Source: Pelargonium cotyledonis (taxonomy: Eukaryota; Streptophyta; Magnoliopsida; Geraniales; Geraniaceae). Taken from it: a DNA stretch of 28,517 nucleotides. The notes beneath the pieces are model-generated. The model worked only from the letters and a program-made list of their open reading frames with translations, made no database searches and had not been told where the DNA came from. The position numbers were made by a program, and so were the translations under genes. Positions within the stretch are counted from its first letter, which is position 1, and each line of letters opens with the position of its first letter. Where the stretch lies: positions 1 to 28,517 of the forward strand of contig JAYMTA010000452.1 in NCBI GenBank assembly GCA_036897625.1, given 5' to 3'. Positions 21,035 to 28,517 of this stretch are shown piece by piece.

Positions 21035-22075
21035 TCATTGGGTGTTCCCCAAGAAGAATAGATCTTGGTCTAGATTATTCAGCACATCCCATGTCAGCAA
21101 AGAATCCACACTTTCAATCCATTGTTGCAGAGAATAATTTTCTTGGACACAAGGTTTTTGATCATCATTTGTGTCACCCATTGAAGAGTTGCTTGCAGTT
21201 GCAGATTCTTCCACAGACAATGAACAACTGTAGGAACTGGAACTGTTATTGACATTGTTGTAATTTGTACTAACAGCTGCCATTGATTCTAAACCAAATC
21301 CTCCCCACAAATCATAGTTGTCGTTGTCGAAGAGATCGCGAGTACTCGTTTGATCCAACGTTAACTCGGGTTCTATTTGCTTACAATCATAACCCAATTC
21401 TTTGTTTTCAAGAACTGTCCTCTGAGAGCTTTCTTGAGTTTCTGTTTCCTCACAAGGCTTGTGTGTGAGAGGGTCCAAACCTTGTAGCTTAAGCCTCTTC
21501 TTGATTCTTGTGTTCCAATGGTTCTTGATTTCATTGTCTGTGCGACCAGGAAAATTAGCTGCAATTTTCGACCATCTGCACACAAAAGTATTCTAAATTT
21601 AGAAAACAAGAAACTAGAGGTATGTTTAGTTACGAAGTATTTTCAAAAAACTGGAAAACTTGTTTAATTGCATAGTTTTCTATTTGAGAAACAGAAAACT
21701 GGAAAAAGAAATGTATGCACATACCTGTTACCGAGGCGCGAATGAAGCTGAATGATCTGATTCTCTTCTGTTTCTGTGAAATCGCCTCGTTTAAGGTCCG
21801 GCCTCAGGTAATTAATCCATCTCAATCTGCAGCTCTTGCCACATCTCAGCAAACCTGTAAATTGTAATCACAATCTCAATTAGTACTTACAAAAAAAATC
21901 ATGTTACTGATAAGTTTTAGCAAATGTTTAGTGAAAAAACACCTGCAAGTTTGGGCACTGTCCTCCAACAGTGGATACCATTGTTGATAATGAAGCTCAT
22001 GAGCTTGTGATCTTCCTCAATAGTCCATGGACCTCTCTTCAATCCGACTTTATCGCAGCAAGGTTGTCGACCCAT
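21035..22075 (-). CDS. R2R3-MYB transcription factor (MGRQPCCDK type)
   Basis: Three exons (minus strand): 22075-21943, 21854-21725, 21575-21035. The sizes of 133 and 130 bases are the classic R2R3-MYB exons. They join to 267 aa. R2 has W17, W37 and W57 ([30 protein letters not shown]). R3 has F70, W89 and W108 ([31 protein letters not shown]), so it is a normal DNA-binding fold. R3 lacks the aspartate-leucine form of the bHLH-interaction motif. The N-terminus [18 protein letters not shown] and [11 protein letters not shown] after R3 place it near the MYB20/42/43/85 and MYB40/99 clades, often linked to phenylpropanoid or secondary wall control. I cannot choose a member. The C-terminal half is Ser/Asn-rich and acidic, ending with [17 protein letters not shown], a plausible activation region. 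It acts in the nucleus. Confidence 0.93.
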
Positions 22076-22141
22076 TTGATCAAGAATTCAAGATCACACC
22101 AATATCAGTTTCTTGAGAGTTCTTGACACCAAAGTCTCAGC

Positions 22142-22148
22142 TTAAATA
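22142..22148 (-). promoter_or_regulatory. TATA-like box of the MYB gene
   Basis: The minus strand reads TATTTAA here, 67 bases upstream of the MYB ATG (22075). That would put transcription start at roughly 22110-22120 with a short leader. It is the only such motif close to the start codon. Confidence 0.4.
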
Positions 22149-24104
22149 CTGGACCTTAGGCTCATAAAAGAATGAAAGATGCTCGACTTGCCAGGTCACG
22201 CGGCGATTAAAAAAAGAAAGGGTTCATGATTGAATTTGATCATAGCTCAAAAGCACGGGAAGGATGCGTAAACAGCAATGAACGAGAAAGAGTCTTGTTT
22301 TGACAAATTGTCTTGTAACTTTGGTTTAAAAATTGAATCTTCTGTTATTGGGCATTTGTTTATGTGATCTGAGGAATTAAAAAACTGAGATGGGTGCGAT
22401 TCCTCGGGCCCTTAGAAGCTGTCCAGTTTTGTCGTTGGAGGCGACTCTTTTCGCCTTTTAAAGGATTAGGAGATGCTTTTTCACCAGAAAATACTGATAA
22501 GCCTTAACCATGGATTCACTAGGAACCAAGCCAATGCATATGCTAATGACTTCTTGTTCTTGAAACATATTTTAATATATGCTTCAACCAGAAAAAGAAA
22601 AAAAAAGCAGAGGCTGCTTTTAGTTTGTTGAACTTGAAGATGATGAATTATTAAAGCAAGAACACAAGTTGATTGCAACCACTTCTGTGTCCTCATTATA
22701 AGCATATTGCAATATGAAATTAGAGTGTTGCATGCTGATAAGGGAAATGAAATAAAAATGGTATTGTGCTTGCAATGATTTGGAGTGATTATGATAATAC
22801 AAAGAAGACAATGAAAAAAAAGAAGACAATGGAATAGATTTTAATGTCCAAATCATCATCAATAATTCTTCTGGTTCCCTTAACCACATATATGTATAAA
22901 AATAGTTTATGTAAAGAAAAATCAATGGCTTCAAGGTTCATGCACAGTACCAAATATTCCCCAATAATATTCTTTTTGGGGTTGATGTATATGAAGATTT
23001 CTCCTTCTTCAGTGAACTAAGGTTAATACAAGTCAAGAACAAAGACCATCATCAGTTTGGTGACAAAATTGGCATCAATTTCATGACTAGAATGACCATA
23101 TTTGACATGGAATCAAATATGCTAACACGACATCTAATTGATAGATCTTGAATGTTCGTAAGAATGGAGATTGCAGCAGTCAAACAATAAAATCATCTGA
23201 CACATGGCATAACCAAAAAAAAAAAAAAAACTCACAAACTCGTAATAAAAAATATAACTTTCAATAAAGGAAGATAAAATAAAATTTCTAACAATACAAG
23301 ACATAGCGTAACATCCACCAAAGGATTAAAAACAAACTATAGAACTAACATAACTATTAGAATATAATTTAAATAGAATTACATGAAAAAAATCAATTTA
23401 CTCATAGTAAACGTATTCTTACAAACAAGCATAGTCGGAGATGTTAATACAACGTCTGCAATTGTATCGAACACTAGAAACCAATATTGCTGATCAAACT
23501 AACGGAAGAACAAAACTACTTCAAAATGCAGTATTTCAAGGTTGCACCTGCACATATAAACTATAATGAACAAATTTCATTTACAATTATGAATTAAAAT
23601 TTCTTGCTCTAAATGAGTTGTTCTTAGAAGCTAGAGAGCAATGATATGGTTTTTGGCTAACCCAGCAAACTATAAACTCTGAAGGAGACAAATAAGAAGC
23701 AAGATCTACCACTCAAATCTTCTTTCTTTTAATTATAAAATTTTAGTTTTAATTAATTATAAATTTCAATTATTTTATGGCCTCTAAGCTTTGTGTGGTA
23801 GGATTCAATTGATCCATCTGTCACATCTTTATGGTTTGCAAAGAGAAAGACATTGATTATCATTTCTTTGGCTAATAATTATATTTTTAATATACAACCA
23901 TGAAATTTGTTTGACATCAAAATAATTTAGTATTCAACTACTTGTACCAACTAAATTAGTATATTATTAAATAAAAAGCAAACGTTTTATCTGCTAATGT
24001 ACTAAATAATTAAATCAACTTTTTTCTCTCTTCATTATGCCAAAAAAATATCAATGAACAAACAACAAAATGTACAAATAAATAAATATTCAAAATCACA
24101 CCCA

Positions 24105-24170
24105 TCAAGCCAAGCAATTTAAGACGCTTGAATCCCCTCAAGGGTCTCATGTTCGAGCCCCATGATCATT
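24105..24170 (+). mobile_element. tRNA-derived SINE-like fragment
   Basis: TTAAGACGCTTGAATCCC is followed by GGGTCTCATGTTCGAGCCCC. The second piece contains a good pol III B-box (TGTTCGAGCCC, 24150-24160), and the arrangement resembles plant SINE heads. The A-box is degraded. The element ends are unclear. Confidence 0.35.
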
Positions 24171-24278
24171 TGTTGGTATCTTAGCAATAACTTCAAATTA
24201 GCAAACTTCAATAAACAAAAGCCGCAAATAAAATAAAAGACTGATTTCAAAACACCTCATGATACATACAATGATATA

Positions 24279-24473
24279 CTCCATCCATCCCCAAAATGAA
24301 TTTTTTTTCTTTATAAAAAGTTAGTTATGCATAAATTATCAACATTGTCTTATAATAAACTAATATTTTAACACGAGTTCACAAGAATACAAGATTTAAA
24401 TATATCACATTAACTAATTTCTCCCTAATTTTTCTCGAAATAGAAACAAAGACAATCAATTAGACAAAGGGAG
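24279..24473. mobile_element. Stowaway-like MITE (195 bp) with TA target duplication
   Basis: The left end, after TA (24277-24278), begins CTCCATCCATCCCCAAAATG, close to the plant Stowaway terminal consensus that I recall (CTCCCTCCGTCCCA). The right end reads GACAAAGGGAG followed by TA, whose complement CTCCCTTTGTC matches the same terminus. There is no coding capacity. The size and TA flanks fit Tc1/mariner-derived MITEs. The two termini are not perfect inverted repeats, so it is an old copy. Confidence 0.6.
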
Positions 24474-24766
24474 TATCGATTATCAAGCATTCAAGCTACA
24501 ACAAACTAAACATTTACACATCCAAAATAATGAATAATCAGGTTTGAGATGTTAAACAAACAGACAATGAACAAAACTTGAAGTACCCACAGAACAAACA
24601 AAGAGCAATTACCCACCTAAAAAAATCTTTACGATGTCGCAGATTTTTGTTTACTAAAGATTAAAATACAGGCTTTTAAACAAACATGAATATTCAACAG
24701 CACAAATAAACAGCCATTACTCAGTACCACATGAACAACAGCTCCAGAATGTAAACCCAAAATACA

Positions 24767-24962
24767 GACTAGCTAAAACGATGCAACTTTTGGAGAAAAT
24801 AGATACATTAATAACCAAATTATCCAAGACTATCTAAAACAATGCAACTTTTGGAGAAAATAGACACATTAAACCAGTACCCACCTCCAACAATTTGGAC
24901 CCAAATTACAAGTTATCAAAAACACTTCAACTCTAGGAGAAAAAGACACATCATTAACCAAA
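24767..24962. repeat. Diverged tandem repeat, about 61-bp unit
   Basis: The unit GACTAGCTAAAACGATGCAA...TTTTGGAGAAAATAGATACATTAATAACC (24767-24827) is followed by a second copy starting GACTATCTAAAACAATGCAA (24828-24876). A third, more diverged copy lies at about 24909-24962 (TTATCAAAAACACTTCAACT, then AGGAGAAAAAGACACATCATTAACC). It is non-coding. Confidence 0.75.
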
Positions 24963-25526
24963 ATATCTCATCAAACACAAAATAAACCACTAAGCACGAA
25001 ACGGCTCAGACCAAAGCTGTGTAAAGCAGGTAGAAGCCACCTGAATAAAACATACCCACTACTTTTACATTCAACGGTCCAGATTGAGTTTTAAATGACT
25101 TGTATCTGACATTTAAAAATGGATACATGAAAGGATTGGTTTCTCATAATATAAACAAAAGAAAAACCATGCACTATAATAATGGAAAGAAATATGGCAC
25201 CAAATAACTATTAGGTCAGTTGGTTTCAATCCTGTGCCTACTTCAGCTGGTTGAGATGCAGGAATGAATACAAAATTGGCAGAATAAATCACAAACAAGA
25301 AAAGGTTCGAGACATTGATTACACTGTTTCTGCTCTATGACCTAACTAAGTTTTAAAGATAAAGAACTAAAAATTACCTCCCTTATATCAAAAGTCGAAA
25401 AAGATAGCATTCCACGGAGAGATGAAACACAGCACAAAGGCCCCCAAACAATTTCACACAACTGTTGATTCTTCATCAATGAAGTCACAAACATCTGAGG
25501 AAAGAATGTAAAGAAGCTTCATTTCT

Positions 25527-26690
25527 TCACAAATGCACTTCTCCTCTATAAACATCCAACAACTCAGGAACAGTTTCCTGAAATTTGGCCACAAACGTCT
25601 TCACGAATTTCTCCTCCGTAGGCAGTAAGACACTGTTTAGGCTCAAATCTTTCTTAACCAATCCTTTGGACATCAAAGCTTGAACAACCAAACACCTCGG
25701 TTTAATTCGCTTCTCCAAGGAAAAAAAGAGAAGCCTTGGATTTTTCACTAAATCTTTAGAAGGCCAGCCAATTTTCTCCACCAGAAAGTCCATGGTACTT
25801 GAAATCTTTTTGTCGGACAAAGCCATACATATTGGTTGACATTTGAATGCTTCGTACACCTCTTCTTTGCACCAACCATACCTCCCGAAAAGCTCAAATT
25901 TGGATGCCCATTTCGACTCAGTCATCCTGAAAACCAATGAGATTGCAAGGACGAATACAACCTTGGATTCATCGAACCCTATGTTTTTAACCTCCTTAAC
26001 AACCTTAGCAAATATAGTATGTGAACTAAACACTGCAGGTGGCCAGTAAGAGACCAAATAAGAGATGGAAGACTGAGGAATTCCAGTTTCCCTCAAAAGT
26101 GCTATGTTGGGAGCAAAATGGGTATCAATATTTGATAAGGGAAACCAACAGGCCTTGGTCAAGGTTGAGATTATTTGTTTGTCATCAAGTTGAGCTACAC
26201 TCTTGAGGGTATCAAAAAAAGGAACGAGTGTTTTCTCTAAGCTCATTGTCAACATATGTGGGTAATTGGAGAGAGTGTTAGTGAGGTAAGTTCCTGAAAT
26301 TGCTTTAGATCTGAAAAGCTCCAATTTTGGCAAAATGGTTTTCTGGGCATTCACAATGAGCAAGTCTGGACGTTTACTGACCATTTTGGAAATCTGGGTT
26401 TGGCTGAACCCATGATCTTTTAAAAGATTAAGGACTAAACTGGGGTTCTCTACAGATTTAAACCCTACTCGTTTGGAGGCAGAAAGAGCAGATTGTGGAG
26501 ACAACCCGCATGATTTTACGAGGAAAGAGACAACAAAAGAGCTCGAACCTTTTCCAGATAACGGCTTTGACGCGAAGCTTCGGATAGTGCTGGAGAGCAG
26601 TGCACGACACAGATAAGTGTTGGAGGAGAGCGGGACAGGCAAAGCATTGAGGCTCTGTTTCAGAACCGTTGCACGCAGAAAAGCAAGCAT
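25527..26690 (-). CDS. mTERF-family protein, organelle-targeted
   Basis: Intronless CDS of 387 aa, ATG at 26690, TGA at 25527-25529. Plant mTERF proteins are nuclear-encoded alpha-helical repeat proteins that bind nucleic acid in mitochondria or chloroplasts and affect transcription, RNA processing or splicing. The first 45 residues are rich in Arg, Ser and Leu with almost no acidic residues (LKQSLNALPVPLSSNTYLCR, STIRSFASK), a likely presequence, more mitochondrial-looking than plastid-looking. Successive mTERF motifs are visible: GFSQTQISKMVSKRPDLLIV (94-113), LTNTLSNYPHMLTMSLEK (136-153), QSSISYLVSYWPPAVFSS (206-223), ESKVVFVLAISLVF (241-254), KEEVYEAFKCQPICMALSDK (275-294) and SKDLVKNPRLLFFSLEKRIKP (311-331). 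The length and single exon fit the large plant-specific clade (MTERF8/MTERF15-like) that expanded by duplication; exact orthology is unresolved. Codons are intact throughout. Confidence 0.93.
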   Translation of the reverse strand: MLAFLRATVLKQSLNALPVPLSSNTYLCRALLSSTIRSFASKPLSGKGSSSFVVSFLVKSCGLSPQSALSASKRVGFKSVENPSLVLNLLKDHGFSQTQISKMVSKRPDLLIVNAQKTILPKLELFRSKAISGTYLTNTLSNYPHMLTMSLEKTLVPFFDTLKSVAQLDDKQIISTLTKACWFPLSNIDTHFAPNIALLRETGIPQSSISYLVSYWPPAVFSSHTIFAKVVKEVKNIGFDESKVVFVLAISLVFRMTESKWASKFELFGRYGWCKEEVYEAFKCQPICMALSDKKISSTMDFLVEKIGWPSKDLVKNPRLLFFSLEKRIKPRCLVVQALMSKGLVKKDLSLNSVLLPTEEKFVKTFVAKFQETVPELLDVYRGEVHL

Positions 26691-26817
26691 TTTTCAGTCA
26701 CAGCCGAACGTTTTGGGGAAGTTTTGAACCCTAGATAGTAGATGGTGAGAGCAGGTGGTGGATTTGACGGCACAGTTGGTTCTGGGTTTTGTGGAGATTT
26801 AGTTTTTTTTTTTTTAA

Positions 26818-27130
26818 CAATGCTATATGGACAAAATTTTGTTAATAAAATTAGTTTTATAAAATGACGTGTCAATAGATGAGATATAATATATTATATT
26901 TGATATTGGTGACTTGACCGAATCACAACACGCCATATGTGCAATAAGTTTAATAAATCGGGCGCTCCGCGCCAAAAATTCATGGGAGCGTAATGGTATC
27001 ATATGTGTCGGGTTGTTATTCCTTAAAATTAATTTTAAAATACAAAAATACGAAAAACGTGTTTGCCACGTAGATTGCCACATCATTTTGTACAGAAAAG
27101 TTTGTACAAAATTTGAGATATTTAGCATTT
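26818..27130. mobile_element. MITE-like element with about 60-bp terminal inverted repeats
   Basis: The left arm reads CAATGCTATATGGACAAAAT, then TTTATAAAATGACGTGTCAAT. The reverse complement of the right arm reads AAATGCTAAATATCTCAAATTTTG, then TGTACAAAATGATGTGGCAAT. They match over about 60 bp with substitutions and small gaps. The 310-bp element is non-coding and has a GC-rich palindromic patch inside (GGCGCTCCGCGCC, about 26960-26972). No target duplication could be fixed. Its left end lies about 130 bp upstream of the mTERF start codon. The superfamily is uncertain; long TIRs suggest a MULE-derived or unclassified MITE. Confidence 0.6.
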
Positions 27131-27284
27131 TACTTTTACAGTCCCCGCTCTACTTGGATTTAATTTTAGTGCAATCAAATATGTTTTTCCTTTAATTAAT
27201 AGAAAACTAGTGCAATTATTATCCAAAAAAAAAAAAAAGAAGAAGAAGAAAAAAAAAACTAGTGCAATCAAATACGTTAGATAG

Positions 27285-28165
27285 TCAAGGCGGATTCAAC
27301 AAATTTTCGTGCTGGATAGGGGTCTTATGCCAGGATTAGAGTTTGTCTGGGCACCCGGAAGCCACTTCGAAGGAAGGCGAAGATGGAGACGGCAAGTTCT
27401 GAATATCACACCATTTATTTCCAATACGAGAGGATTTCGACCTTTTGCTATGTCTGTGGTCGTAGGGCACATTGATAGAGATTGTCTTGTGCTCAAAGCG
27501 GCAAGAGGGGTCGGACCAAAGAGAACATATATACGGGGCGTTCCTAATAGCGTCAAAGGGAAAACGACCTAGCATGAGGGCAAGGTGGATTCGATCAGGA
27601 ACGAATCATTCATAAATTTCGGATGAGGCAGTGGAACAGGTCTTAGTTACCCCGGCTCAGGTGGAGAGTTAGGAGATGGGCTAGAGGGAGGTGGCAGTGT
27701 TCAAACGGAAGCGAGAGATTATGCCCGAGGAGGATAGCCGACCAGTTGACGAGGTTGGCCGGAGAGCTGGTCAGGATGGCCACCCCGTTGATGGGAAGAC
27801 AGAGGCGGGTTTGGTGACCCGGGCCCACCTGGACTAGGGTTGAGGGAGGAGTCTGCAACTCTTGGGGTAGAATTAGGTTCTGGAGTCGGTGAGTAGCAGG
27901 TGGTCGACTAATTCAAGCGAGAAGATGAAATGTCCAACTAGTTCGACATTGTTGGACAGATAGGGGAAAAACCAGGCTCTGTCTCATGCCCCTGATTTGC
28001 TTTAGGCACCTTGTTTGAATTACGGAGAGTTGCCTCAGTTAAGGATTAACGCGTTCCAGTTTTCTTATAGTTGCTAGTTGTTAGTTTTGGTTTGTTTCCT
28101 CTTTGTATTAAGTTTCTTTATTTCAATAAAAGTCAATCTTTACCGCTCAAGAAAAAAAACGTTAG
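27285..28165 (+). mobile_element. Decayed, internally deleted L1-type LINE remnant
   Basis: Frames around 27360-27500 resemble the nucleic-acid-binding first protein of plant L1 elements: YERISTFCYVCGR (CX2C half of a CCHC knuckle, 27446-27457) and then, in another frame, GHIDRDC (27465-27485). The canonical spacing fits if two bases were lost near 27464. A G-rich Pro/Gly-type spacer follows. The 3' end is typical of plant L1: CTTTATTTCAATAAAAGTCAA, TTTACCGCTCAAG and a run of A at 28151-28158. No reverse transcriptase is present, so the second protein was deleted or never inserted here. Possible flanking duplications ACGTTAG occur at about 27273 and 28159. It is inactive. Confidence 0.6.
27430..27485 (+). 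pseudogene. Frameshifted CCHC zinc knuckle of the LINE first ORF
   Basis: Cysteine codons at 27446 and 27455, His at 27468 and Cys at 27483 give CX2C-X4-H-X4-C only across a reading-frame change near base 27464. In the frame of the first two Cys, TGA TAG stops follow immediately at 27471-27476. Confidence 0.6.
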
Positions 28166-28295
28166 TTAGACTTAAGAAAAATACGTTAGTTTGACGTATA
28201 GCAGATAGAGAAGTAAATGAAAAATACAATCAAATTCGTTTTTGCATGTAAATGCAAACCAGTATGACTAGTCGTCTAATCCTCTTTAAAATATT

Positions 28296-28412
28296 AGTGT
28301 ATTGACATGTTATCAGGAAGGGAATTGGGTTGCGGATGCTCCTGCGAACTTGGGGTTATCACTTGACAAAAGGTGTGGTTTATTTTCGAACGGTTGCGCA
28401 AGTTTTTATTAG
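28296..28412 (+). pseudogene. RNase H (RVT_3-type) C-terminal fragment of a retroelement
   Basis: The frame reads EGNWVADAPANLGLSLDKRC (from 28317), then GLFSNGCASFY and TAG at 28410-28412. EGN-x-VAD-x-x-AN-x-G is the conserved end of the RNase H domain seen in plant non-LTR retrotransposons and derived RNase H-like genes. Nothing upstream in the window supplies the rest of the domain, so it is a fragment. It could also be the last exon of a degenerate RNase H-like gene. Confidence 0.5.
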
Positions 28413-28517
28413 GGGTGTCTAGTGCCCGTTTAATCCCGTTTTTTATTTATCAACAAGCAGTACAGTATATTTCAGATAACAAAGTACAAACTCCCTAAAG
28501 ATTAAAACTTGGGAAAA

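Larger units (their letters stand above)
22149..25526. other. Long AT-rich spacer between the MYB and mTERF genes
   Basis: The left end is the MYB promoter. The right few hundred bases are the mTERF 3' UTR. The body has no gene I can support. It holds A-rich tracts (for example 23214-23230), a SINE-like head near 24105-24170, a Stowaway-like MITE at 24279-24473 and a diverged tandem repeat at 24767-24962. Open frames at 22481-22934 and 25113-25298 have no family resemblance. Confidence 0.5.
26691..28517. other. Transposon-rich flank upstream of the mTERF gene
   Basis: The first 120 bases are the mTERF leader and promoter. Beyond lies an inverted-repeat element, then an A/AAG-rich simple tract (27222-27256), a decayed LINE, and an RNase H fragment. 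Short open frames at 27296-27575 and 27643-27858 on both strands are by-products of the decayed LINE. No intact host gene is present. Confidence 0.6.

Noticed and set aside
27296-27575. Overlapping open frames on both strands
   Set aside because: They are frames across a decayed LINE; the only meaningful residues are the broken CCHC knuckle on the plus strand.
27643-27858. Minus-strand open frame of 71 codons
   Set aside because: Complement of the G-rich spacer of the LINE remnant; no independent support.
1-28517. CRISPR array, bacterial operons, rRNA genes, intact tRNA genes, LTR pairs, R genes or a biosynthetic cluster
   Set aside because: None seen on either strand by reading; repeats present are few-copy tandem or transposon-derived.

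Overview
This is nuclear plant DNA, almost certainly from a eudicot. The evidence is GT-AG introns, AT-rich spacers (a few GC-rich exons), plant-specific gene families, and small DNA-transposon and retroposon debris. A woody rosid such as a member of the Rosaceae fits the gene density and repeat types, but the sequence does not prove it. There are no bacterial, organellar or viral genes.

Layout from left to right. (1) 1-431, plus: the 3' end of an unrecognised protein-coding gene with an acidic tail. (2) 1617-4070, plus: an intronless-CDS FAR1-RELATED SEQUENCE (domesticated MULE transposase) with two FAR1 DNA-binding domains and, unexpectedly, four 21-residue repeats at its N-terminus. (3) 4698-7671, minus: a nine-exon TPX2-domain microtubule protein of the WVD2-like 7 type, convergent with gene 2, containing one GC-AG intron. 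(4) 9351-15073, minus: an eight-exon peptidyl-serine alpha-galactosyltransferase (SERGT1/SGT1, 823 aa), built as an internal tandem duplication whose halves keep matching intron positions. (5) 16675-19126, plus: a five-exon SPT4 elongation factor, divergent from gene 4 across a 1.6 kb shared spacer. (6) 21035-22075, minus: a three-exon R2R3-MYB. (7) 25527-26690, minus: an intronless mTERF-family organelle protein. (8) 26800-28517: transposon remnants, namely a MITE with about 60 bp terminal inverted repeats just upstream of the mTERF gene, an internally deleted L1-type LINE with a frameshifted CCHC knuckle, and an RNase H tail.

The genes do not form a pathway. They are a light-signalling-type transcription factor, a microtubule binder, a secretory-pathway glycosyltransferase, a Pol II elongation factor, a MYB regulator and an organelle nucleic-acid-binding protein, with the independent promoters usual for a plant chromosome. 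The spacers carry a probable Stowaway MITE (24279-24473), two tRNA-derived SINE-like heads, three small tandem duplications and homopolymer runs. I found no convincing new biological system. The most informative oddities are the 21-aa repeats and double FAR1 domain, the fossil intron symmetry of SERGT1, the GC-AG intron, and the MITE at the mTERF promoter.

Exon boundaries were assigned by reading frame continuity, splice consensus and family homology recalled from knowledge; none was checked against transcripts.
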